DNA of 13,452 nt, from assembly GCA_008668235.1 (NCBI GenBank), contig RQCP01000062.1, positions 1-13,452 on the forward strand, written 5' to 3'. Positions 6,624-12,691 of the stretch are shown piece by piece; position 1 is the stretch's first letter; every line of letters starts with the position of its first letter. The translations under genes and the position numbers were made by a program. The notes beneath the pieces were generated by a model that worked only from the letters and a program-made list of their open reading frames with translations, had not been told where the DNA came from and did no database searches. Source of the stretch: Collinsella aerofaciens. GTDB taxonomy: Bacteria; Actinomycetota; Coriobacteriia; Coriobacteriales; Coriobacteriaceae.

Positions 6624-6637
6624 AGAACATGTGTTTG
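6624..6637 (+). promoter_or_regulatory. LexA/SOS-like box 2
   Basis: AGAACATGTGTTTG matches the same consensus at 13 of 14 positions, with only the first base differing. Its start is 17 bases after that of box 1, and it lies just upstream of the polymerase ribosome-binding site. Confidence 0.7.
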
Positions 6638-6651
6638 ATGAAAGGGCACAG

Positions 6652-8157
6652 ATGGCGCACGAGCAGCACACCTACATCTGTATCGACCTCAAGACGTTTT
6701 ATGCCAGCGTCGAGTGCGTCGATCGTGGGCTCGATCCGCTCACCACCAACCTGGTCGTTGCCGACGAATCGCGCGGACGCACGACCATCTGTCTCGCTAT
6801 CACGCAGGCCATGAAGGACCTAGGGATTCACAATCGCTGTCGCCTGTTCGAAATACCCGATGGCATCGACTACATCAAGGCCGTACCGCGCATGCAGCAC
6901 TACATGGAGGTGTCGGCGCAGATCTACGGTATCTACCTGAAATACGTCAGTCCGCAAGACGTTCACGTCTACTCAATTGACGAGTGCTTTATCGACGTGA
7001 CGCCCTATCTGGACCTCTATCACACCGATGCGGAAGGCTTCGCCTGCATACTGCGCGACGAGGTCCTGGCGCGCACCGGCATCACGGCGACGGTCGGCAT
7101 CGGCCCCAACCTATTCCAGGCCAAGGTTGCACTCGATATTACCGCCAAGCACGTGCCCAGCCGTATCGGCATACTCGACGACGAGACCTTTCGCAAGGAG
7201 ATCTGGCCCCATCGCCCCATCACCGACATCTGGGGCATCGGCCCCGGCGTGGCGGCCCGTCTCGAGAAATACGGCGTCTACGACCTAATGGGCGTCGCCG
7301 CACTCGACGAGAACCTGCTCTACGACGAGCTCGGCGTCAATGCCGAATATCTTATCGACCACGCCTTCGGGCGTGAGCCGACAACCATCGCCGATATCCA
7401 AGCTTATCGCCCACAAGCGACCTCGACCACCACGGGGCAGGTGCTCTCGAAGGGCTATGCCTACGAGCAGGCCTACACCGTCTTGCGCGAAATGGTCGAT
7501 GCCGCCGTGCTGGATTTGATCGACAAGCACGTGGTGTGCAACAGCATCTCGCTCTTTGTGGGCTATGCAAGCGAGCACGCCGACATACGCCGCCTCGATG
7601 CCAGCGGTACAGCGCAATATGTGGACGGATGCGGACACCTACGCTCGAGCACGTCGAGCATCGAACCCACCGTAACCGCCGGCCCCGAGCTCGCGCCCCG
7701 TGCACCCAAGCCCGTCCAGCGCGATGACGAACGGCGGCGCTTGGTGCGTGAGGCGCAGGCAATCGATGGCATCTTTGTGGGAGAGCATGGCGGCAAACCG
7801 CGTGGTGGCTATGCCGCACTCTTTGCGCACTCTAACGCCTCGCGAAAGCTGCCCGAGCGTACCAATTCGTTTAAGAAGATCATGGGCTATTTCGATGAGC
7901 TCTGGGCGCAGACTGTCGACCCCAAACGCCCCGTCAAGCGCATCAACCTGGGCTTTGGCAACCTCATGCCCGAGGAATTTGCCACCATCGACCTATTTAG
8001 CGATATCGAGGCAGATGAGCGCGAGCGCGACCTGGCGCGCGCCGTCCTGGCCGTGAAAGGCAAGTACGGCAAGAACGCGCTCGTCAAAGGATTAAGCTTT
8101 ACCGCCGGCGCCACCGCGCGCGAACGCAACGACCAAGTTGGAGGACACCGTGCCTAA
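6652..8157 (+). CDS. Y-family translesion DNA polymerase (UmuC/UvrX type)
   Basis: A 501-residue error-prone polymerase that copies past DNA lesions. Catalytic carboxylates are visible in IDLKTFYASVE (Asp12) and YSIDECFID (Asp110, Glu111), and the steric-gate aromatic pair is FY at 16-17. The DLKTFYASVE form and the C-terminal ending with ARERNDQVGGH are typical of Firmicute UvrX/UmuC proteins rather than DinB. The helix-hairpin-helix IWGIGPGVAARLEKYG is at 193-208, and TIDLF (445-449) resembles a beta-clamp-binding motif. Length exceeds the usual 410-430 because of extra sequence in the little-finger region, about 312-395, rich in Pro, Arg and Glu. The ATG at 6652 is preferred, with AAAGGG five bases upstream; an in-frame GTG at 6631 lies inside SOS box 2. 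It overlaps the YolD-like gene by 8 bases. The promoter and tandem SOS boxes point to LexA control. Confidence 0.95.
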   Translation: MAHEQHTYICIDLKTFYASVECVDRGLDPLTTNLVVADESRGRTTICLAITQAMKDLGIHNRCRLFEIPDGIDYIKAVPRMQHYMEVSAQIYGIYLKYVSPQDVHVYSIDECFIDVTPYLDLYHTDAEGFACILRDEVLARTGITATVGIGPNLFQAKVALDITAKHVPSRIGILDDETFRKEIWPHRPITDIWGIGPGVAARLEKYGVYDLMGVAALDENLLYDELGVNAEYLIDHAFGREPTTIADIQAYRPQATSTTTGQVLSKGYAYEQAYTVLREMVDAAVLDLIDKHVVCNSISLFVGYASEHADIRRLDASGTAQYVDGCGHLRSSTSSIEPTVTAGPELAPRAPKPVQRDDERRRLVREAQAIDGIFVGEHGGKPRGGYAALFAHSNASRKLPERTNSFKKIMGYFDELWAQTVDPKRPVKRINLGFGNLMPEEFATIDLFSDIEADERERDLARAVLAVKGKYGKNALVKGLSFTAGATARERNDQVGGHRA

Positions 8158-8575
8158 GTCCCAACAACAGCCGATGCGGCCACCAACACCTTTTGAACGC
8201 CTAGCGGACCCCGAGGGAAGACGTCGCTCCGCCGACCCAAAGCTCACCGCCAACGGCGCCGTCCGCGCCGGCCGTGCCGCGCAGTTTATGCCCTTTGCCG
8301 CCCTCACGGGATACTACGAACTCGTGCGCAAGCAAGAGATCACCGTCGAACCAAAATGTGAGCTCACGGAAGAGAAAGCCCTCGAGCTTTCGCAAAAGCT
8401 CGAGGGCCTCAAACGCGGCGACTTGGTGCGCGTCACCTATTACGATATGTACGGCTATCGCGCTCGCACGGGCATCCTTGATGAGGTGCTCCCCGCCTTC
8501 AAACTACTCAAGCTCCGAGACATCGCCATCGACTTCGACGACATCCAGGACATTGAGTTACGCGGACGAGCCTAG
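8150..8575 (+). CDS. YolD-like protein, partner of the Y-family polymerase
   Basis: A 141-residue cytoplasmic protein of the YolD-like family. The hallmark segment RAAQFMPFAALTGYYE lies at 42-57, and the family's closing FDDIQDI is at 129-135. Between them, a basic strand region (DLVRVTYYDMYGY, 91-103) fits the small beta domain. YolD-like genes regularly sit beside UvrX/UmuC-type polymerases in Bacillus and relatives and have been proposed as UmuD-like partners, although they lack the UmuD protease fold. The start is a GTG at 8150, chosen because GGAGG (8140-8144) lies five bases upstream; it overlaps the polymerase stop by 8 bases, so translation is coupled. A TTG four codons earlier has no ribosome-binding site. 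Expression should follow the SOS-controlled promoter at 6578. Confidence 0.9.
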   Translation: MPKSQQQPMRPPTPFERLADPEGRRRSADPKLTANGAVRAGRAAQFMPFAALTGYYELVRKQEITVEPKCELTEEKALELSQKLEGLKRGDLVRVTYYDMYGYRARTGILDEVLPAFKLLKLRDIAIDFDDIQDIELRGRA

Positions 8576-8581
8576 CCAAGG

Positions 8582-8603
8582 AAGCGCATCCAGGGCGGCG
8601 CTT
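8582..8603. terminator. Possible hairpin between convergent genes
   Basis: AAGCGC (8582-8587) and GCGCTT (8598-8603) can form a 6-bp stem with a 10-base loop between the convergent YolD-like and HMA genes; it overlaps the HMA stop codon. No U-tract follows on either strand, so this is a weak candidate. Confidence 0.25.
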
Positions 8604-8985
8604 ACAGCGTCATGACGTAGTAGCCCGCGCCTTTCACGGCCGCCACGAGAGCCCCGCGGTCGATCGGCTGCTTAGAGCGCACGCGTGCCGTGTGGTCCGC
8701 ATACGTCACCGTTGCCCACACGTCATCCAGCGCATTCAGGGCATTGGCCACGTTCTGAGCGCAGCCGTCGCAACTCATGCCGCCGATAAGCAACTCATCG
8801 CTATAGGGATAGTGAGACTCATCGGTATCCGCAACCACTACCTTCTTGGCCTTCTTACCGCTCGTGCCATCGCTGCAGCAGCTCTTTCCGTGTGTCGAAG
8901 CGGCAATGCGACGCAGTCCAAAAAACATGCCGACGGCAATGACGGCCAACACGATGAGATTCGCAGGGTTGAGCAAGTCGCTCAT
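8602..8985 (-). CDS. Membrane-anchored heavy-metal-associated (HMA) domain protein
   Basis: A 127-residue protein with one N-terminal membrane helix (about 9-25), followed by GLRRI and a Cys-containing KSCCSDG stretch at 35-40. That opening resembles FeoB-associated Cys-rich membrane proteins. A charged linker (44-60) leads to a C-terminal HMA domain of about 60 residues with the metal motif GMSCDGC (69-75, Cys72 and Cys75) and the usual closing AAVKGAGYYV. HMA domains of this type bind copper(I) or similar soft metals and serve as chaperones or as the N-terminal domains of CopA ATPases. Here the domain is alone and tethered to the membrane. The ATG at 8985 is supported by AAAGGGG five bases upstream; an in-frame ATG at 9000 precedes that site. 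A CsoR-like palindrome 30-45 bases upstream suggests copper induction. No copper ATPase is in the window. Confidence 0.85.
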   Translation of the reverse strand: MSDLLNPANLIVLAVIAVGMFFGLRRIAASTHGKSCCSDGTSGKKAKKVVVADTDESHYPYSDELLIGGMSCDGCAQNVANALNALDDVWATVTYADHTARVRSKQPIDRGALVAAVKGAGYYVMTL

Positions 8986-9015
8986 GCGTTCCCCTTTCAA
9001 GTAGCACTATCTAGA

Positions 9016-9031
9016 TACCCCCATGGGGTGT
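9016..9031 (-). promoter_or_regulatory. CsoR-like operator candidate
   Basis: TACCCCCATGGGGTGT contains the perfect palindrome CCCCATGGGG (9019-9028) in a TACCC...GGGT frame reminiscent of operators of the copper-sensing repressor CsoR. It lies 31 bases upstream of the HMA start codon. No CsoR gene is visible in the window, and I could not place a convincing -35/-10 pair around the site. Confidence 0.45.
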
Positions 9032-9093
9032 CCCCATCTTAACCCAAAATCGTGTCCGTTCGGTCAATTAGTTTCCCTCTTCAAACTTTTTTG

Positions 9094-9121
9094 TTGACCA
9101 TGGCTTACTTTCGTGTATAAG
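9094..9121 (+). promoter_or_regulatory. Promoter of the DUF3793-flavodoxin unit
   Basis: TTGACC (9094-9099) and TATAAG (9116-9121) are separated by 16 bases, about 40 bases ahead of the GTG start. Transcription would begin near 9128. Confidence 0.7.
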
Positions 9122-9135
9122 TTTTCCTAGGCTAA
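9122..9135 (+). promoter_or_regulatory. Possible metal-repressor operator at the transcription start
   Basis: TTTTCCTAGGCTAA has a palindromic core CCTAGG and, with the following C, shares TAGGCTAAC with the DtxR/IdeR iron-box consensus. It directly follows the -10 hexamer, where a repressor would act. The outer half-sites match poorly, so the assignment is tentative. Confidence 0.35.
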
Positions 9136-9160
9136 CAACTGAGGACCCGAAAGGAGCATC

Positions 9161-9865
9161 GTGACTCGAACCATTGACATCCCAACATACCAAACGGCTG
9201 TCGTGCGCAACTGCTCCCCTACGCTCGCAGGTATCAAGCCGGCTTCGCTCTTTACCTATCCCGGCGTCTACGCCAACCAAAACGGAAAACCCGGCGCCGC
9301 CCATATCGAAGAGCGACGCTCTCGCCTGCTCGCCGTCATAGCCCAATGCAACCGCGAGCTCCAGCCACTCGGAATCCATATGAGCGTTTTGGTCTGGCGC
9401 CCCTGCGGAGCGCTCATCTATGTGTATCGCCCTGCGGACCTCATGCGATACCTCTCCGACCCCCGTGCCACGACGGCGCTAGCCGCCGAAGGTTACGATG
9501 TCCACAACCTGCCCGCATCCCTGGTGCATCTCGCCGCGCGCATCACGCTGGCAAGCAGCAATGCCGCAGAAAGCGCCTATGACGGCAGCGTCTGCGCACT
9601 CGCGCGAAATAGGCACTGCGATACGGGGTGCATGTGCGAGTTCCCCCACGAAATTGGCTATTTTTTGGGCTATCCCTACGAAGATGTCCATCAGTTTATC
9701 GTCCAGCACGGCGAAAACTATAAGGTCTTTGGCGCATGGAAGGTATACACAAACGTTGAGCAGGCGCTCACGACCTTCGATTCCTATCGCGCATGCACGC
9801 AATACCTTACCTACATCTATCAACAGGGCTGCACTCTGGGACAACTTGTCCAGGCAACCCGATAG
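9161..9865 (+). CDS. DUF3793 family protein
   Basis: A 234-residue protein of the DUF3793 family, whose function is not established. The defining block FPHEIGYFLGYPYEDVHQF is at 161-179, followed by NYKVFGAWKVY (186-196). Three cysteines just before the block (Cys153, Cys157, Cys159) could bind a metal or cofactor, though I cannot show that. There is no signal peptide or membrane segment. The start is a GTG with AAGGAG (9151-9156) four bases upstream; no better ATG exists nearby. A flavodoxin gene begins 46 bases downstream on the same strand, and a single promoter precedes both, so they probably form a two-gene operon. DUF3793 beside flavodoxin is a pairing I recall from Clostridia, which suggests a redox or iron-related role; that is inference. 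Confidence 0.85.
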   Translation: MTRTIDIPTYQTAVVRNCSPTLAGIKPASLFTYPGVYANQNGKPGAAHIEERRSRLLAVIAQCNRELQPLGIHMSVLVWRPCGALIYVYRPADLMRYLSDPRATTALAAEGYDVHNLPASLVHLAARITLASSNAAESAYDGSVCALARNRHCDTGCMCEFPHEIGYFLGYPYEDVHQFIVQHGENYKVFGAWKVYTNVEQALTTFDSYRACTQYLTYIYQQGCTLGQLVQATR

Positions 9866-9911
9866 AGCATACAAAACGCGGCCGCACGCCGCACAACCGA
9901 AAGGAAGACAT

Positions 9912-10331
9912 ATGAGCAAGATCGCAGTCGTCTACTGGAGCGGTACAGGCAACACCGAAGCCATGGCAAACTTCGTTGCCGAGGGCGCAACCGGTGCCGG
10001 CGCCGAGGCAGAGGTCATCTCCTGCGCCGACTTCTCTGCCGACAAGGTCGCCGAATATGATGCCTTCGCCTTCGGCTGCCCCGCCATGGGTTCCGAGGAG
10101 CTTGAATACGATGAGTTCCAGCCCATGTGGGATGAGGTCAAGGAGACCCTCGGCGACAAGAAGGTCGTCCTCTTTGGCTCTTATTCGTGGGCCGAGGGCG
10201 AATGGATGGACAACTGGAAGGCGGACGCCGACGAGGCGGGCGTCAACGTCGTGGACTCCACCATCTGCTACGACGCGCCCGACGACGAGGGCGAGACCGC
10301 TTGCAAGGCCCTCGGAGCCGAGCTCGCGTAA
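9912..10331 (+). CDS. Short-chain flavodoxin
   Basis: A 139-residue FMN-binding electron carrier, close in length and motif layout to the Clostridium beijerinckii flavodoxin (about 138 residues). The FMN phosphate loop SGTGNTEAM is at 10-18. The isoalloxazine loops are GCPAMGSEELE (55-65), where the Met/Gly pair flanks the flavin, and GSYSWAEGEWMDNW (89-102), with an aromatic stacking residue. Many Asp and Glu residues give the acidic surface normal for the family. It would shuttle low-potential electrons in the cytoplasm and commonly substitutes for ferredoxin when iron is scarce. The start is supported by AAGGAAG four bases upstream. It follows the DUF3793 gene and is terminated by the strong hairpin at 10381-10426. 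Confidence 0.96.
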   Translation: MSKIAVVYWSGTGNTEAMANFVAEGATGAGAEAEVISCADFSADKVAEYDAFAFGCPAMGSEELEYDEFQPMWDEVKETLGDKKVVLFGSYSWAEGEWMDNWKADADEAGVNVVDSTICYDAPDDEGETACKALGAELA

Positions 10332-10380
10332 CGAACCCAGGGCCTCCAAGAGAGCCTGCATCAAAGCGCATCCCCATCCC

Positions 10381-10426
10381 TACAAAAGAGCGGGGCTGGA
10401 TTCAAGTCCAGCCCCGCTCTTTTGTA
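10381..10426. terminator. Bidirectional terminator, perfect 20-bp hairpin
   Basis: Arms 10381-10400 and 10407-10426 pair perfectly over 20 bases around TTCAAG. The GC-rich core (GAGCGGGGCTGGA) is flanked by an A-tract on one side and CTTTTGT on the other, so it works as an intrinsic terminator on both strands. It separates the convergent flavodoxin unit and amino-acid transporter operon. Confidence 0.92.
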
Positions 10427-10446
10427 ACGGCAGTTACATCAACCGG

Positions 10447-11199
10447 CTACGAGATATTGCCCAAGAACGCCTTGGTGCGCTCGCTCTTGGGGTGGTCGAA
10501 GACCTCACTCGGCGTACCCTCTTCTACAATGACGCCGCCGTCCATAAAGACGACGCGGTCGGCGACATCGCGGGCAAAGCCCATCTCGTGCGTTACCACG
10601 ATCATGGTCATACCGTCACGTGCCAGGTCGCGCATGACACCCAGAACGTCGCGGACAAGCTCGGGATCGAGTGCCGACGTGGCCTCATCAAAGAGCATCA
10701 CGTGCGGATTCATCGACAGGGCGCGGGCGATCGCCACGCGCTGTTGCTGACCGCCCGAGAGCTGGCTCGGCATAAAGTCGATACGCTCGGCAAGGCCGAC
10801 CTTGGTCAGCTCCTCGACGGCGATCTTCTCGGCCTCTTCCTTGCTGCGCTTGAGCACCTTCTGCTGCGCGAGCATGACGTTCTTTTTGACTGAGAGGTGC
10901 GGGAACAAATTGAACTGCTGGAACACCATACCCAGATGCGTGCGCACCTTGTTAAGGTCGACGCCCTTGGCGCACACGTCCACACCCTCAACGACAATCG
11001 AGCCACTCGTGGGATGCTCAAGACGGTTGATGCAGCGAAGCATCGTCGACTTACCCGAGCCCGAGGGGCCCAGAACTACGACGACCTCGCCCTTATGCAC
11101 ATCCAGATCGATATCGCGCAGGACCACGTTATCGCCAAAGGCCTTCTGGAGGTTCTTGATGCTGACGACGACCTCGTTCGAGTTATTGGTTTCGCTCAT
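10447..11199 (-). CDS. Polar amino-acid ABC transporter ATP-binding protein (GlnQ-like)
   Basis: A 250-residue ATPase that powers amino-acid import by the adjacent permease on the cytoplasmic face. All motifs are intact: Walker A GPSGSGKS (44-51), Q-loop VFQQFNLFPH (92-101, Gln94), signature LSGGQ (147-151), Walker B VMLFDEATSALDPE (167-180) and the switch histidine THEMGF (His204). The LFPHLSVKKNV segment and length are those of the GlnQ/HisP polar amino-acid subfamily; which amino acid is carried cannot be read from the ATPase. AGGAGG lies six bases before the ATG and directly follows the permease stop codon, leaving a 12-base gap, so the two are translated in tandem. It is the last gene of the operon and reads into the 20-bp hairpin terminator. 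Confidence 0.96.
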   Translation of the reverse strand: MSETNNSNEVVVSIKNLQKAFGDNVVLRDIDLDVHKGEVVVVLGPSGSGKSTMLRCINRLEHPTSGSIVVEGVDVCAKGVDLNKVRTHLGMVFQQFNLFPHLSVKKNVMLAQQKVLKRSKEEAEKIAVEELTKVGLAERIDFMPSQLSGGQQQRVAIARALSMNPHVMLFDEATSALDPELVRDVLGVMRDLARDGMTMIVVTHEMGFARDVADRVVFMDGGVIVEEGTPSEVFDHPKSERTKAFLGNIS

Positions 11200-11211
11200 G
11201 ATAGGACCTCC

Positions 11212-12573
11212 TTACAGACCGGCGATGTGATCGGCAGGCGTCGCGACAACCTGTCCGGCGCTCTTGGCGGGACGCTTCTTCTTGGTCTCGGTCGTGCCCA
11301 AAAGCCTTGCCTCAAGACCGCTCACCAAGCGAGCGAGCGGCAGGGTGATGACCAGATAGAACAGGGCGGCAACCACGTACGGTGTAATGGAGCCCGTCGT
11401 GGCCACGATGGTACGGGCGTTCATGACGATCTCGACCACACCCACGGCGGCAAGCAGCGACGTATCCTTGTAAAGCAAGATAAACTCGCTGGTCAGCGTA
11501 GGCAAAACATTGCGGAACGTCTGCGGAATCATAACGTAGAGCAGCGTCTGGAAGGCATTCATGCCCAGAGAGCGAGCAGCCTCGTTTTGGCCCTTGGGGA
11601 TCGATTGAATACCGGCACGGAAGATCTCGCACAGGTACGCAGACGAGTTCATGGCCATGACGATGACGCCGAGCACGTAGTCATCAACCTTGACGCCGGC
11701 CAACGGCAGACCGAAGAACGCGATATAGATCTGCAGGAACGCCGGCGTACCGCGAATGATATTCACGTAGATACCGGCGAGGCAGCGCAGGATGCGCGAC
11801 TTGGAGATGCGCATGAGCGACAGGGCGAAACCGAAGGGAATTGCCAGCGGAAACGCCACAAGCACGATCGAAAGCGACATGAGGAAGCCCTTGAAGACGA
11901 TCGGCAGGCTCTGGACCAAAATGACCGGGTTCAGGAACAGGCGCAGGAACATATTGGAGTTCCACGCCTCGACCCACGGCTGCTCCTTAAGGTCGGCCAG
12001 GAAGTTATCGAATGCCGTCACGCCCTTAATCTCGACGGAAGGAATCTTGGAGATCTTCTTGGTCGAGCCATCGGCCAAAGTGCAGGTGCCGCTAAAGGCC
12101 TCATCGCCGCCCTCGACGGGGAAGGTCACGCCGTAAACCTCGACGCGGAAATAGCCGCCGGCAGGCGCCGTCTCACCAAAGTCAATCTTGAGCGTCTGAC
12201 CGTCAGCCTTGCACGTGGGCTTCATGGGCGTACGATCCATGAGGTCCTCGCCCGAGAGCATCGTCAATCGAATGTCATCGGTACCAAACGTCGTACCGTC
12301 GACAAACGTCAGCGAAAGACCGCTCAGCTCCTCGTCGGCATCGGCCTGAACTTCCCAAGTGATGCGCGTCTCGGTGCCGCCGACCACATCGCTACCCGAA
12401 CCGGTATTGGGTCGGGCGGTAATCTTTGCGGTCTCAAGCGCCTGGGCGGTCGTGGGCACGCAGGCCCCCGCGCATACCAGGGCGAGCGCCACAGCCAGGG
12501 CACAGGCCAGCTTTTGGAGCATCGAGGGCAGTGGAAAACGCTGCTCCGCGGCCCCTTTGTTCAGTCGAGACAA
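11212..12573 (-). CDS. Amino-acid ABC transporter permease with N-terminal secreted domain
   Basis: A 453-residue permease, about twice the usual 215-230 of this family. Residues 1-45 look like a signal peptide: basic start with Arg and Lys, hydrophobic core at 22-36, and AQA at 43-45 as a likely cleavage site. Residues 46 to about 200 form a Thr/Gly/Asp-rich, beta-strand-like extracytoplasmic domain with one Cys pair (about 121 and 164). From about 215 the classical permease begins, with helices and the EAA loop EIFRAGIQSIPKGQNEAARS (316-335), which docks to the ATPase. I chose the TTG at 12573 because AGGAG sits five bases upstream and it retains the charged signal-peptide start. The later ATG at 12522 lacks a ribosome-binding site and the longer frame begins inside a terminator. 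The C-terminus has a basic tail, TKKKRPAKSA. Confidence 0.9.
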   Translation of the reverse strand: MSRLNKGAAEQRFPLPSMLQKLACALAVALALVCAGACVPTTAQALETAKITARPNTGSGSDVVGGTETRITWEVQADADEELSGLSLTFVDGTTFGTDDIRLTMLSGEDLMDRTPMKPTCKADGQTLKIDFGETAPAGGYFRVEVYGVTFPVEGGDEAFSGTCTLADGSTKKISKIPSVEIKGVTAFDNFLADLKEQPWVEAWNSNMFLRLFLNPVILVQSLPIVFKGFLMSLSIVLVAFPLAIPFGFALSLMRISKSRILRCLAGIYVNIIRGTPAFLQIYIAFFGLPLAGVKVDDYVLGVIVMAMNSSAYLCEIFRAGIQSIPKGQNEAARSLGMNAFQTLLYVMIPQTFRNVLPTLTSEFILLYKDTSLLAAVGVVEIVMNARTIVATTGSITPYVVAALFYLVITLPLARLVSGLEARLLGTTETKKKRPAKSAGQVVATPADHIAGL

Positions 12574-12608
12574 GGTGGCTCCTATCGTAGAAGTTGCCGG
12601 CAAAACGA

Positions 12609-12627
12609 GACGGAAATACTCTCCGTC
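12609..12627 (-). promoter_or_regulatory. Small hairpin in the permease leader
   Basis: GACGGA (12609-12614) and TCCGTC (12622-12627) form a perfect 6-bp stem around AATACTC, between the intercistronic terminator and the permease ribosome-binding site. It may be an mRNA stability element. Confidence 0.3.
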
Positions 12628-12641
12628 AAGAGAAGCGCAAA

Positions 12642-12669
12642 GGCCCTCTCCGCCAAAACGGAAAGGGCC
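12642..12669 (-). terminator. Intercistronic terminator/attenuator after the binding-protein gene
   Basis: Arms 12642-12652 and 12659-12669 pair over 11 bases with one C-A mismatch around CCAAAA. On the minus strand TTTGCGCTT follows. It lies 22 bases past the binding-protein stop and before the permease. Such a leaky stop would give more binding protein than membrane components, a common arrangement for ABC importers. Confidence 0.7.
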
Positions 12670-12691
12670 CGCGAGCAATCAAGTAGCTATT

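Noticed and set aside
6631..6651. GTG start at 6631 for the Y-family polymerase
   Set aside because: It falls inside the second SOS-like box and lacks a spaced ribosome-binding site; the ATG at 6652 has AAAGGG and fits family N-termini.
12574..12678. Longer permease start at the TTG at 12678
   Set aside because: It would begin inside the intercistronic hairpin with no ribosome-binding site; AGGAG before the TTG at 12573 gives a proper signal peptide.
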